64,000 nucleotides of DNA from Aggregatimonas sangjinii (GCF_005943945.1 NZ_CP040710.1:879001-943000); one strand, 5' to 3'; shown: positions 27,285 through 36,292, numbered from the stretch's first letter. Notes: generated by a model from the letters alone, not told the origin. Made by a program: numbers and translations.

Positions 27285-28109
27285 TCAGTTCTCAAGTTGC
27301 CTCATAATTTTTTCGAGTAACCTACTGGCGTCTAAGTTTCTAGGGTCTAGATTATTTGCTTTTTCTGCGTTTGACTTGGCGAGTTGAAGGCTATCCATCT
27401 GAAAATAGACATCCGCTAATACGGCATAGGGTTTGGGAATATCCTTTTCGGTCGTTATTGCTTTTAAATATTCCGCTTTCTTCAAGGCCTTCTCGAACGC
27501 TCCCATTTCAGCCAACATGCTGGCCTGATAACCCAGTAGGAAAGGATTTTCTTTTTGTTCTGAATTCGTCAATACTGCAATAGAGTCCAATGCTTTTTTC
27601 GGACCATATGCGGAATGTAGGAACTCGATATATTCCGCTTTCATGTACACCTCAGTAGGGTATTTGTGTACGATTTTCTTGAAATTATCTTCGACCAGAC
27701 GGAAAGCGACTTCACGTTTTTCCTGCAACCCTGGTATGCCTTGCTCTCTAGCATTGGTATAATCGACCAGGGCGGTGTAGGCATCAAGAATCAATCGTTC
27801 ATCCCCGGTGACGGTTTCTTTTTGTCCTTGAATTTCGGAGAAGATTTTTAGGCGTTCATCCAGGTCCAACGTCAAACGCCCCAAAACGCTTTTCCCCATC
27901 AGAAAATCAGGGTCGTGCAGCAAAACCTTGCGATATGACTTTTCAGCCGGACCGTAATGGCCTTCATCCATAATCTGTTTCCATCCCAATTCGTAATAAT
28001 GCAATGCGGAGTCGTTCGCAATACTTTTATAAATAGGATGTTCAAAAGTCGATTGTTCAGTACAGGAATAAAATAAGGTCAGTACTGCGAAATAAAATAG
28101 CGTCTTCAT
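27285..28109 (-). CDS. TPR-repeat lipoprotein
   Basis: About 274 residues from ATG 28109, which gives a lipoprotein signal peptide (MKTLFYFAVLTLFYSC, Cys16 as the acylated residue). The longer frame to 28172 adds residues that do not belong to a signal peptide. TPR-type helical repeats run through the protein (ALHYYELGWKQIMDEGHYGPAEKSYRK near the start, IPKPYAVLADVYFQMDSLQLAKSNAEKANNL near the end). The probable site is the periplasmic face of the inner or outer membrane. The function is unknown. It is convergent with the E2 gene after 5 bp. Confidence 0.78.
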   Translation of the reverse strand: MKTLFYFAVLTLFYSCTEQSTFEHPIYKSIANDSALHYYELGWKQIMDEGHYGPAEKSYRKVLLHDPDFLMGKSVLGRLTLDLDERLKIFSEIQGQKETVTGDERLILDAYTALVDYTNAREQGIPGLQEKREVAFRLVEDNFKKIVHKYPTEVYMKAEYIEFLHSAYGPKKALDSIAVLTNSEQKENPFLLGYQASMLAEMGAFEKALKKAEYLKAITTEKDIPKPYAVLADVYFQMDSLQLAKSNAEKANNLDPRNLDASRLLEKIMRQLEN

Positions 28110-28303
28110 AATGGTTGAAGATAGTAAATCGTGAAATTGTACAATGAATAACATGTTGATGCGAAATTCCATTCAAAAAAGAACGTATTATGTTACAGGA
28201 ATGCCAACAGGCAATTATATTTCAAGAGAAGGGCCATATTTCGTAAATAGGGTTGATGTTTCACAAGGTAACCAATACCTTTGCATCACCAAACCGAATT
28301 CGT

Positions 28304-29554
28304 ATGGCGTTTAGCGTTGCAGTGCAGCCCAAGGGTAACCTACTCTTTCTGATTTTTCTATTTTTCGCCATACAGCAGATGCGTGCACAAGAGGAAAGTT
28401 CTATTAAACTTTTTGTTGAATGCAGTTGTGAGAAGTCATACATCCAGCAAGAAATCGCTTTTTTAGACCATGTCCGGGATCAGGATTTGGCAAATGTGCA
28501 GCTCTTCATTTACGACATTGCCAATGGTAGCGGTGGTCGTACCTATAAAATGGAATTTTCCGGAAAAGGTGCATTTGCCAACGTTACCAAAAAAATCGAT
28601 TTTGAAAGTAATGCCAATATGACCAGTGATGAGGTTCGAAAGGGTCTAGTGAGAACCATTAAGACAGGTTTGCTCAAATACCTTGTACGTTCTAACTTGG
28701 GCAATGAAATAGAGTATGACATTGGTAAAGCGGGATTGAAACAACTACAGGACATCGATTTTGAAGATCCTTGGAATAACTGGATATTCGAGGTATACGG
28801 TCAAGCGGAACTGGATAAGGAATCGAGCCGGAATAGTTTCGAATACGAAGTAGGTTTCGAAAGTGACCGGGTTACGGAAAAAATACGCATCAGGACCGAT
28901 TTAGAATTAAACCAGTCCACCAGTGAGTTCGTTAGAAACGAAGAAACGTTTACTAGCGAGCGATTTAGGTATTCTGGAGATGGAAGTGTGGTACGCAGTT
29001 TATCTGACCATTGGTCTGCTGGAATTTTTGCCGGTGGCCGCCACGATACGTTCAGGAATTTAGATTTTAGATATTATGTAACCCCTGCCGTAGAATACAA
29101 TATTTTTCCATACCGCGAAGTACTCCGCCGGGAAATCGTCTTTGCCTATAAGATCGGTTACTTTCACAACGACTATATCGAGCCCACGATTTTCGGTCAG
29201 AGCGCCGAAGGAATTTTCAATCATTCACTGGATGTGCAAGTTCGTTTTCGTCAACCTTGGGGAAATGTCTTCTCCCGCTTGAGGGCGTCGACATTTTTAA
29301 ATGATTTCAATAAGAATAGAACACAGTTTTTCGGAAATGTTTCGGTAAGAATTTTCAAAGGTCTTGCGGTACGGTTCGCAGCTAGAATGGAGCTGATTCG
29401 AGATCAAATCAATCTGCCAGGAGGGCAGGCATCTCTAGAGGACGTCTTGTTACAGCAAAAACAAATCGCCACCGATTTCGAGGTCGGTTTTAGTGTCGGC
29501 CTAAGCTATACATTTGGTTCGGCCTACAATAATATAATCAATACGAGGCTATAA
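28304..29554 (+). CDS. Outer-membrane beta-barrel-like protein of unknown function
   Basis: About 416 residues from ATG 28304 (MAFSVAVQPK, then a long hydrophobic stretch and the cleavage-like QQMRAQEE), chosen over 28253 because the signal peptide begins here. The first 140 residues contain a cysteine-containing domain (VECSCEKSYIQQEIAFLDHV). The second half alternates aromatic and charged residues (RIRTDLELNQSTSEFVRNEETFTSE, RYYVTPAVEYNIFPYREVLRRE) as in a barrel, and ends in FSVGLSYTFGSAYNN. It may be a surface protein conserved in flavobacteria. No function is recognised. Confidence 0.65.
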   Translation: MAFSVAVQPKGNLLFLIFLFFAIQQMRAQEESSIKLFVECSCEKSYIQQEIAFLDHVRDQDLANVQLFIYDIANGSGGRTYKMEFSGKGAFANVTKKIDFESNANMTSDEVRKGLVRTIKTGLLKYLVRSNLGNEIEYDIGKAGLKQLQDIDFEDPWNNWIFEVYGQAELDKESSRNSFEYEVGFESDRVTEKIRIRTDLELNQSTSEFVRNEETFTSERFRYSGDGSVVRSLSDHWSAGIFAGGRHDTFRNLDFRYYVTPAVEYNIFPYREVLRREIVFAYKIGYFHNDYIEPTIFGQSAEGIFNHSLDVQVRFRQPWGNVFSRLRASTFLNDFNKNRTQFFGNVSVRIFKGLAVRFAARMELIRDQINLPGGQASLEDVLLQQKQIATDFEVGFSVGLSYTFGSAYNNIINTRL

Positions 29555-29708
29555 AGCGATGAGCCGCTAAAAATTGGATAGCATACTTATAACGAAGTCG
29601 GTCTAAGAACATCGCATTCTGGACAGAAAGTCTTTGATTAACAGCTTACGCCCTGTATGGGGCGAATCGGCAAAAGCTCATAATTTGGGGTGTTTGCGCC
29701 TAATCTAC

Positions 29709-30161
29709 TTATCTCCCTTTCATATGCTGCTGAATATCCAGTCGTGATAGGATGATTTCCTCGAATTCTTTAAGGACTTCCTCATTTTCGGAATGCTCGT
29801 AGTCTTTGTTGATCAATTTCCATTTTGTAGTGGTATTGGAATAATCCTTCGTGCCGATAAAGGCAAATGTGGTTTTCGTTTCGGATTTCTTTCGGATCCA
29901 TGTCTTCATCACTTGATTTTCCTTAGGATTTTTAAAATACAGATGATACCAGTGATCTGCCTCCGTCCTTCTTCCATCTTCGAAACCTAAGGCTTGCGGA
30001 GGCAGGTATTCTGGATTATTGGTTTTGAAATCCGCTATTCGCTCCGCCAATTCCGTTTCCGACAGACTTATCTCATACTTGGTCGCGTAGGGATAGCTTC
30101 CCGGTGCAAAATCGCAGGAAAAGAGCAAAGTCAAAAGCAGTACGAAAGCAAAATTCTTCAC
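29709..30161 (-). CDS. Small lipoprotein, candidate immunity protein
   Basis: 150 residues with a lipoprotein signal peptide (MKNFAFVLLLTLLFSC, Cys16 lipobox). The mature part is hydrophilic and rich in charged and aromatic residues (YLPPQALGFEDGRR, HWYHLYFKNPKENQ, KTTFAFIGTKDYSN). No family is recognised. Its start codon lies 3 bp after the stop of the phospholipase-A2-like protein, a spacing typical of toxin/immunity pairs. A membrane-bound lipoprotein would be placed where a phospholipase toxin acts, which is why I propose immunity. This is inference from arrangement. Confidence 0.6.
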   Translation of the reverse strand: MKNFAFVLLLTLLFSCDFAPGSYPYATKYEISLSETELAERIADFKTNNPEYLPPQALGFEDGRRTEADHWYHLYFKNPKENQVMKTWIRKKSETKTTFAFIGTKDYSNTTTKWKLINKDYEHSENEEVLKEFEEIILSRLDIQQHMKGR

Positions 30162-30164
30162 TAT

Positions 30165-31130
30165 TTATTCTTTATCGGGGGCATTGGTTACTCCTTCATT
30201 ACTTATGTGGTAATTTACCATTATGTCTATAATAGCCGTATTATAATATTGATTTCCCGATGTTCCGATTTTGTATATCGTCTTTGGTAATGCCGCCAAA
30301 CCTAGGCCTATTCCTAATACACCTGAATAAAGTCTGGTTTTCAACGGGAAAAAGGGATTTGAAGCGATCTGCAATTCCTCGGATACGAATTTATAATCGG
30401 CACCAATGGCCCGTGTATCGGTAAACAAACCCGAGGCACCTGCTACGCCCAAGTTGTCGTATCTTCTATCATGCCCGATGGCTGGGTACTCCGATAAATC
30501 GGTAGGTATTGCGGTATAGGTATAATCCCCACTATATGTTAAAGGATTATTACCACCTGGGTATGTAAGACCAAATAGATTTTGGCCAACGGTGGAAGGG
30601 TCTAATTGATTACCACTGGTAGGAGGGGCACATCTATCTTGCATGGGATAAATAGGGGGATTCTCTTTCGAGTAGATGGGAAAATTTGCGTTTGACGAGG
30701 CATAGGCACCACCTAAATAAGAGTTCAGTTGGTGTACTTTTCCCGTTCCTAAAATCATCTTGTCCCCGTTGGTAGATGTAAACTGGTGACCTTTTTCGGT
30801 GTACAAGGCACCTTCTCCGTAGGTGGCGATTGCTTGCTCATAGGAATTAACGTTTTTATCCCATTTCCAGCTTATAGACCCATCCTCATTTTTGGTGCCC
30901 ACCCATTCATCCCAATTCGCTTCAGAAGAGAGCTGTGTTCTGCGCAAAGCATTCTTTAGCTGTGATGCCTTGAGATTACGCCTGTATTGCGCCCTGACCA
31001 TATTTTTGTACTCTGTATTGGTAAAGGAATGTTCCCCATCGGTTGAAAAATTTTTGGCACAAGCGTTTTTAGCACGTCTCATTGCTATTTGTATATCTCG
31101 ACGTTGCTTTAAAAGTTCAATTCTTTTCAT
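30165..31130 (-). CDS. Phospholipase-A2-like toxin or effector candidate
   Basis: 321 residues. There is no signal peptide. Residues 1-65 are basic and helical (MKRIELLKQRR, AQYRRNLKASQLKNALRR). Residues 73-130 resemble the pre-toxin segment of Bacteroidota Rhs proteins (WDEWVGTKNEDGSISWKW, then YGEGALYTEKGHQF). Residues 190-250 resemble a PLA2 fold such as the parvovirus coat-protein PLA2: calcium loop YPGGNNP (190-196), active-site pair His220-Asp221 in GHDRRY, and a second Asp (245) in ADYKFV. A hydrophobic segment follows at 268-287. This suggests a membrane-lipid-cleaving effector, released by a contact-dependent route or kept as an orphan. The partner downstream is a lipoprotein. Confidence 0.55.
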   Translation of the reverse strand: MKRIELLKQRRDIQIAMRRAKNACAKNFSTDGEHSFTNTEYKNMVRAQYRRNLKASQLKNALRRTQLSSEANWDEWVGTKNEDGSISWKWDKNVNSYEQAIATYGEGALYTEKGHQFTSTNGDKMILGTGKVHQLNSYLGGAYASSNANFPIYSKENPPIYPMQDRCAPPTSGNQLDPSTVGQNLFGLTYPGGNNPLTYSGDYTYTAIPTDLSEYPAIGHDRRYDNLGVAGASGLFTDTRAIGADYKFVSEELQIASNPFFPLKTRLYSGVLGIGLGLAALPKTIYKIGTSGNQYYNTAIIDIMVNYHISNEGVTNAPDKE

Positions 31131-31437
31131 ATTTGGTGATTATGCCTTATTCAGTTCAGCTTGTGAAAGATTTATAGTTGGCGATCATCCTTAATTTCAA
31201 TTGAAAGGACTTAGCCCATGTTTTTCAAGAGGGCACTTCATGATAATACAACGTCTATAAGTAGATACTAGTGTAACCGAAATCCAAATTACGAAAAAGG
31301 ATAAGATTAAAGCTGGTTATTCGATGCACTACCCATTTCTTTTGATCGCCTTGAACATTTATGGGATAGTCGCTTAAGAATTTATTAGCTAGAATAAATA
31401 AAAGAGGCGATCAGTTCATTGAACTTTATCTATCAAC

Positions 31438-31445
31438 TATCTTTG
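31438..31445 (+). promoter_or_regulatory. Promoter -7 box for the exonuclease gene
   Basis: TATCTTTG matches TAnnTTTG and lies 19 bp before the ATG at 31465. A TTG at 31419 is 16 nt upstream, slightly short. The remaining 31131-31437 gap holds no gene or structure I can support. Confidence 0.4.
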
Positions 31446-31464
31446 TGATATCAATCAATCTGCT

Positions 31465-32238
31465 ATGGAACTCAAACTTACTCGTCCTATCTGTTTTTTC
31501 GATTTGGAAACCACTGGCACCAATGTGGCAAAAGACCGTATCGTCGAAATATCCATTTTAAAGATCTTTCCGAACGGAAATAAGGAAAGTAAGACTTGGC
31601 TAGTGAATCCTGGTGTTCCAATCCCGCCTGAAGTAGTCGCGGTTCATGGTATTTCTGATGAAAGAGTTGCCAACGAGCCTAGTTTTAAAGTGCTTTCTAA
31701 AGAGGTGTATGCCATGATAAAGGATTGTGATTTGGGTGGCTTCAATTCCGACCGTTTCGATATTCCCTTATTGGCCGAGGAACTGTTACGTGCCGATATC
31801 GATTTCGATATGAAGAATACGGTTGCAATCGATGTACAGACGATTTTTCATAAAATGGAGAAAAGAACCCTTGGGGCAGCTTACAAATTCTATTGTGACA
31901 AGGACCTCACCGATGCCCATAGTGCAGAGGCCGATACCAATGCGACCTACGAGGTATTGCTCTCCCAGCTCGACAGATATCCCGAGTTGGAGAATAACGT
32001 AAAAAAATTGGCGGAATTCTCGACGCACAAAAAATTTGTTGATTTTGCAGGTTTTATTGCCATGGATGAAGATGAGGAAGTCATATTCGCATTTGGTAAG
32101 CACAAGGGCAAAAAGGTAAACGAGGTACTGGACAATGAGCCAGGTTACTTTGGTTGGATGCTCAATGCCGATTTTCCCTTATACACCAAGAAAGTGCTGA
32201 CACAAATAAAGTTGAGCAGACTCAACAACAAATTGTAA
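31465..32238 (+). CDS. DnaQ-like 3'-5' exonuclease with C-terminal DUF3820-like extension
   Basis: 257 residues. The exonuclease I motif is FFDLETTG (Asp13, Glu15), exonuclease II is GGFNSDRFDIPLL, and exonuclease III is the DEDDh type, DAHSAEADTNAT. This fits the epsilon-like proofreading or DNase family, cytosolic and metal-dependent. The last 60 residues (FAFGKHKGKKVNEVLDNEPGYFGWML) match a small domain also found in exodeoxyribonuclease X-like proteins and in the DUF3820 protein of this window (41685). It may degrade single-stranded DNA or RNA; the exact role is unknown. Confidence 0.87.
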   Translation: MELKLTRPICFFDLETTGTNVAKDRIVEISILKIFPNGNKESKTWLVNPGVPIPPEVVAVHGISDERVANEPSFKVLSKEVYAMIKDCDLGGFNSDRFDIPLLAEELLRADIDFDMKNTVAIDVQTIFHKMEKRTLGAAYKFYCDKDLTDAHSAEADTNATYEVLLSQLDRYPELENNVKKLAEFSTHKKFVDFAGFIAMDEDEEVIFAFGKHKGKKVNEVLDNEPGYFGWMLNADFPLYTKKVLTQIKLSRLNNKL

Positions 32239-32312
32239 GTTCAAGGCTTTAAAGAAACAATTTGCTCAGCCCGAACGTAAGTTTCTATTTTACCACTAAC
32301 CATAAACTAGTC

Positions 32313-32924
32313 ATGAAGATTATTTGTATTGGCCGAAACTATGCAGACCATATCAAAGAATTGGACAATGAACGTCCGACAGACCCTGTCGTTTTTATAA
32401 AACCGGATTCTGCGGTGCTGCCCAAAGAACAGGATTTCTACATTCCCGAATTCTCGAAGGACGTACATTATGAGGTAGAGGTACTCCTGAAAATAAAAAA
32501 GGTGGGAAAGCATATCAGTTCCAAATTCGCACATACCTATTACGATGAGGTGGGCTTAGGTATCGATTTTACGGCTCGTGATCTACAAGCGCAGTTAAAG
32601 GAAAAAGGACTCCCCTGGGAAAAGGCCAAAGGTTTTGATGGCGCTGCCGTTATTGGGGAGTGGCGACCAAAGACGAATTACAAGGACTTGAACAATCTCG
32701 ATTTTTCATTGCAGAAAAACGACAAAATCGTTCAAAATGGAAATACCCGATTGATGCTCTGGAAAATAGACGAGCTGATAGCCTATGTGTCCCGATTTTT
32801 TACGTTGAAAAAAGGGGATATAATTTTTACAGGTACCCCGGCAGGGGTTGGTAGAATACAGGCAAATGACTATCTTTCGGGCAGATTGGGGGGCGAAGAA
32901 TTATTTACCGTAAATATTAAGTGA
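32313..32924 (+). CDS. Fumarylacetoacetate hydrolase-family protein
   Basis: 203 residues from ATG 32313 (MKIICIGRNYADHIKEL); the longer frame to 32262 starts inside the upstream untranslated region. FAH-family features are CIGRNY, the metal-binding acidic pair in HYEVEVLLKI, the Asp of GIDFTARDLQ, and the late GDIIFTGTPAGVG. These enzymes hydrolyse C-C bonds of 2,4-diketo acids or related oxoacids; the substrate here is unknown. The stop overlaps the ATG of the Hpt gene (TGATG), so the genes are translationally coupled. Confidence 0.92.
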   Translation: MKIICIGRNYADHIKELDNERPTDPVVFIKPDSAVLPKEQDFYIPEFSKDVHYEVEVLLKIKKVGKHISSKFAHTYYDEVGLGIDFTARDLQAQLKEKGLPWEKAKGFDGAAVIGEWRPKTNYKDLNNLDFSLQKNDKIVQNGNTRLMLWKIDELIAYVSRFFTLKKGDIIFTGTPAGVGRIQANDYLSGRLGGEELFTVNIK

Positions 32925-33262
32925 TGATTTATAGTTTGGATAAAATCAATGAGATGGCGGAGGGTGACGAGGAGTTTGTTCAATCTGTAATCTCCGTTTT
33001 TTTAGAAGAAGTACCGAATGACCTTGCGGCCCTCGAAACGGCTCTGGAAGATGAAAATTACCAACAAGTATATCAGTTGGCCCATAAAATCAAGCCGAAT
33101 GTCGATTTGTTGGGAATGGAGCAAACCCGCGCTGCTGCTTTGGAAATAGAAACGTTGGGCAAAAATTCGGCCAATATGGCGGAGATACAAAAGGTGTTTC
33201 CCATACTTCAAAAAGACATTACCCAGGTAGTAGGAGAGCTCAAGAAAGATTTTAATCTATAA
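32924..33262 (+). CDS. Histidine-containing phosphotransfer (Hpt) domain protein
   Basis: 112 residues from ATG 32924; the GTG at 32921 is an alternative. It is one helical Hpt domain with the phospho-acceptor His54 in QLAHKIKP and the usual acidic first helix ([20 protein letters not shown]). Stand-alone Hpt proteins relay phosphate between a hybrid histidine kinase and a response regulator. No kinase or regulator gene is adjacent; instead the gene is sandwiched, with overlapping stop/start codons, between the FAH hydrolase and cinA. Confidence 0.85.
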   Translation: MIYSLDKINEMAEGDEEFVQSVISVFLEEVPNDLAALETALEDENYQQVYQLAHKIKPNVDLLGMEQTRAAALEIETLGKNSANMAEIQKVFPILQKDITQVVGELKKDFNL

Positions 33263-34509
33263 TGTTCGCCGAAATCATTACCATAGGCGATGAGATTCTC
33301 ATAGGGCAAATCGTTGATACGAATTCTGCATTCATCGGAAAAGAACTGAATAAGATCGGGGTTTCCGTTTACCAGATTACTTCCGTTCAAGATGATCGGG
33401 AGCATATCCTCAAGGCGTTAAAAACCGCTGCGAAAAATGCCCAAATCGTTATTTGTACCGGAGGGCTCGGTCCTACGAAAGACGATATCACCAAACACAC
33501 GTTTTGCGAATACTTTGATGACCACTTAGTGCAGGATACCTCGGTATTGCAGCATGTAGAGGAATTGTTCGCGAAATACATATCCACACCGATTTCCGAG
33601 GTAAACAGACTACAGGCCATGGTGCCTTCGAAGGCGACCATTTTGAAAAATGAATTCGGAACGGCCCCGGGCATGTGGATCAAGGAAAATGATACGGTTT
33701 TCGTGTCGTTGCCGGGGGTACCTTTTGAGATGAAAGGTTTGATGAGCAATCATGTACTCCCGAAAATCGTCGAAGACTTTAAACGTCCCCATATTCTTCA
33801 TAAAACCCTGGTCACCTACGGAAAAGGGGAAAGCGCGGTTGCCGAAATTATCGAAGACTGGGAAAACAGCCTACCCGATTTCGTAAAATTGGCATATTTG
33901 CCAAGTTTAGGAAAAGTACGGCTACGCATGACGGCAAAAGGTACGGATAAGGCTATCCTGGAAAATGCCGTGGCCTCGGCATCCGAAAAGTTGTATGCCC
34001 TGATCGGCGACATTATATATGGTACCGAAGATGAGGAAACCATCGAAGTCTCCGTCGGCAAGTTGTTTACCATGAAAAAGATGACCCTAGCGACTGCCGA
34101 AAGTTGTACAGGAGGTAAAATCGCTGAACAGATTACGTCGGTTCCGGGTGCGTCGGCATTTTTCAAAGGCAGCGTTGTCAGTTATGCCACAGAGACCAAG
34201 CAGGACGTATTGCATGTACCAAAAGCGATGATCGAGACCCATTCCGTCGTAAGCGAAGAGGTGGCCATGGCCATGGCCATGAACGTGCGCAAACTACTCA
34301 AAACAGACTTCGCCATTTCGACCACGGGTAATGCCGGACCTACCAAAGGAGACTCCGATGCAGAGGTGGGTACGGTGTACATTGGTATTGCTACACCAAC
34401 TACTACATATGCCAAACGATTCAATATGGGAAATCATCGTGTCAGAATCGTTCAAAAGGCCGTAAACAAAGGGCTGGAAATGATACAGAAAGAAATTTCA
34501 AAAATCTGA
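33262..34509 (+). CDS. cinA: CinA-family protein (competence/damage-inducible)
   Basis: 415 residues. The N-terminal MoCF-like domain begins [19 protein letters not shown] and has [17 protein letters not shown]. The C-terminal CinA domain (about 255-410) contains [15 protein letters not shown] and [11 protein letters not shown]. CinA proteins are NMN amidohydrolases or pyrophosphatases of NAD metabolism and are often linked to competence genes; the full-length two-domain form is common. Its ATG overlaps the Hpt stop (TAATG). The last gene of the coupled trio, it lies 65 bp before rpmB. Confidence 0.92.
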   Translation: MFAEIITIGDEILIGQIVDTNSAFIGKELNKIGVSVYQITSVQDDREHILKALKTAAKNAQIVICTGGLGPTKDDITKHTFCEYFDDHLVQDTSVLQHVEELFAKYISTPISEVNRLQAMVPSKATILKNEFGTAPGMWIKENDTVFVSLPGVPFEMKGLMSNHVLPKIVEDFKRPHILHKTLVTYGKGESAVAEIIEDWENSLPDFVKLAYLPSLGKVRLRMTAKGTDKAILENAVASASEKLYALIGDIIYGTEDEETIEVSVGKLFTMKKMTLATAESCTGGKIAEQITSVPGASAFFKGSVVSYATETKQDVLHVPKAMIETHSVVSEEVAMAMAMNVRKLLKTDFAISTTGNAGPTKGDSDAEVGTVYIGIATPTTTYAKRFNMGNHRVRIVQKAVNKGLEMIQKEISKI

Positions 34510-34518
34510 AGTAGATAG

Positions 34519-34549
34519 TTGTTCGTCCCGTAAAAATGATATAAATTTG
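34519..34549 (+). promoter_or_regulatory. Promoter of the rpmB-rpmG operon
   Basis: TTG (34519-34521), 20-nt spacing, TAAATTTG (34542-34549), a textbook match to the Bacteroidota -33/-7 promoter. Transcription would begin near 34555, giving a leader of about 20 nt before the rpmB ATG at 34575. Confidence 0.65.
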
Positions 34550-34574
34550 CATCCTGTTTAAAAAAATCGACACA

Positions 34575-34811
34575 ATGTCAAAAGTTTGTGAAATTACTGG
34601 GAAGAGAGCAATGTTCGGAAATAATGTTTCGTTCTCGATCAATAAGACCAGAAGAAGGTTTGACGTAAATCTTTCTAAAAAGCGTTTCTATCTTCCGGAA
34701 GAGGACCGTTGGGTGACTTTAAAGGTTTCTGCCAAAGGATTGAAGATCATCAATAGAAGAGGCATTACCGCTGTTTACAAAGAAATGAAAGCGCAAGGAT
34801 CCGTTAAGTAG
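34575..34811 (+). CDS. rpmB: 50S ribosomal protein L28
   Basis: 78 residues beginning MSKVCEITGKRAMFGNNVS, the normal start of bL28, with the basic KTRRRF and KRFYLPEEDRWVTLKVSAKG segments. A structural component of the large ribosomal subunit. First gene of the rpmB, rpmG, DUF4295 unit, 19 bp ahead of rpmG. Confidence 0.97.
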   Translation: MSKVCEITGKRAMFGNNVSFSINKTRRRFDVNLSKKRFYLPEEDRWVTLKVSAKGLKIINRRGITAVYKEMKAQGSVK

Positions 34812-34830
34812 TCCTTAAAAATAAATTACC

Positions 34831-35013
34831 ATGGCAAAAAAAGGAAATAGGGTTCAGGTTATTTTAGAATGTACGGAGCATAAAGAGTCCGGGCAACCAG
34901 GAACTTCACGGTATATTACGACCAAGAATAAAAAGAACACTCCGGAACGATTGGAGATTAAAAAGTATAACCCGATTTTGAGAAAAATGACGGTTCACAA
35001 AGAAATAAAGTAA
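34831..35013 (+). CDS. rpmG: 50S ribosomal protein L33
   Basis: 60 residues, bL33 ([18 protein letters not shown] ... [20 protein letters not shown]). The CxxC zinc pairs of the zinc-binding form are missing (only one Cys, in ECTEH), so this is the zinc-free type. It is co-transcribed with rpmB and the DUF4295 gene. Confidence 0.96.
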   Translation: MAKKGNRVQVILECTEHKESGQPGTSRYITTKNKKNTPERLEIKKYNPILRKMTVHKEIK

Positions 35014-35064
35014 CGAATCGATAGATTCCCTCCTTCTAGGGAATGAAAATCAAATATCTAAGCT

Positions 35065-35217
35065 ATGGCAAAGAAAACGGTAGCAAGTTTACAGACAAGT
35101 TCAAAAAGATTGACAAAAGCCATTAAGATGGTAAAGTCACCAAAAACAGGAGCCTATACATTCAAGGAGTCGGTTATGGATCCTTCATCCGTAAATGATT
35201 GGTTGGCTAAAAAATAA
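35065..35217 (+). CDS. DUF4295 small basic protein (50 aa)
   Basis: 50 codons from ATG 35065 (MAKKTVASLQTSSKRLTKAI, ending DPSSVNDWLAKK). It is basic and very conserved in Bacteroidota, always next to rpmB and rpmG as far as I recall. I remember a report of a Bacteroidota-specific large-subunit protein (bL38) from the Flavobacterium johnsoniae ribosome that may be this family; I could not check it. A terminator follows at 35240. Confidence 0.85.
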   Translation: MAKKTVASLQTSSKRLTKAIKMVKSPKTGAYTFKESVMDPSSVNDWLAKK

Positions 35218-35239
35218 AAGTTTCGACTAACGATACTTA

Positions 35240-35271
35240 AAAAGCTACTTTCGAAGGAAAGTAGCTTTTTT
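35240..35271 (+). terminator. Intrinsic terminator of the ribosomal-protein unit
   Basis: Perfect 12-bp stem AAAAGCTACTTT / AAAGTAGCTTTT (35240-35251 and 35258-35269) around a 6-base loop, ending in a T run. It ends rpmB-rpmG-DUF4295, so ftsY needs its own promoter (a TATCTTTG box lies at 35299-35306). Confidence 0.88.
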
Positions 35272-35329
35272 CATTTTAGGAGTTGCTCAAATTAGTTCTA
35301 TCTTTGGGTAAGAACAGTAGCCAGCACAC

Positions 35330-36292
35330 ATGAGTTTATTCAAGAATATATTTTCGTCAAAGAAAAAAGAGACCTTGGACAAGGGTCTGGAGAAATCGAA
35401 CACTAGTTTTTTCGAAAAATTGGGCAAAGCCGTAGCTGGTAAGTCAAAGGTAGACGACGATGTTCTCGATAATCTGGAAGAGGTTTTGGTATCATCCGAC
35501 GTGGGGGTCGATACGACCTTAAAGATAATCAATCGAATAGAAGCAAGGGTCGCCAAGGACAAATACCTCGGTACGGACGAATTGAATACCATTTTAAGGG
35601 AAGAGATTGCTGGATTGCTTTCCGAAACCAATTTAGGCGAAGGCACCGAAATACGAGTTCCCGAGGGAATAAAACCTTACGTCATTATGGTCGTCGGGGT
35701 AAACGGGGCAGGCAAGACCACTACTATCGGCAAGTTGGCCCATCAATTTAAAAAACAGGGCTATAAAGTGGTTTTAGGGGCCGCAGATACTTTTCGTGCA
35801 GCCGCCATAGACCAGTTACAAGTTTGGGCCGATCGCGTAGACGTACCTATCATAAAGCAAAATATGGGCAGCGATCCCGCCTCTGTGGCGTTCGATACAT
35901 TGAGTTCCGCAGTTTCACAGGATGCCGATATAGTGATTATAGATACCGCAGGCCGTTTGCACAACAAGGTCAACCTGATGAACGAGTTGACTAAGGTGAA
36001 GCGGGTCATGCAAAAAGTGGTCGAGGGCACCCCGCACGATGTGATGCTTGTCTTAGATGGTTCTACTGGCCAAAATGCCTTTGAACAGGCAAAGCAGTTT
36101 ACCAAAGCTACAGAGGTAACGTCCTTGGCCGTCACTAAATTAGACGGTACCGCAAAAGGGGGCGTGGTCATTGGCATATCGGATCAGTTCCAGATTCCGG
36201 TAAAATATATCGGTGTGGGCGAGGGGGTAGAAGACCTTCAGGTATTCAATAAATATGAATTCGTCGATTCTTTCTTTAGCCTTAAGAATTGA
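35330..36292 (+). CDS. ftsY: Signal recognition particle receptor FtsY
   Basis: 320 residues. A short N-terminal charged region (MSLFKNIFSSKKKETLDKG) replaces the long acidic A domain of E. coli. The NG GTPase follows: P-loop GVNGAGKTTTIGKLA, DTFRAAAIDQL, DTAGRLHNK, and TKLDGTAKGG. It docks the SRP-ribosome complex at the inner membrane. Its stop overlaps the TTG start of the DUF2911 gene (TTGA), so the downstream two genes are coupled to ftsY. Confidence 0.96.
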   Translation: MSLFKNIFSSKKKETLDKGLEKSNTSFFEKLGKAVAGKSKVDDDVLDNLEEVLVSSDVGVDTTLKIINRIEARVAKDKYLGTDELNTILREEIAGLLSETNLGEGTEIRVPEGIKPYVIMVVGVNGAGKTTTIGKLAHQFKKQGYKVVLGAADTFRAAAIDQLQVWADRVDVPIIKQNMGSDPASVAFDTLSSAVSQDADIVIIDTAGRLHNKVNLMNELTKVKRVMQKVVEGTPHDVMLVLDGSTGQNAFEQAKQFTKATEVTSLAVTKLDGTAKGGVVIGISDQFQIPVKYIGVGEGVEDLQVFNKYEFVDSFFSLKN

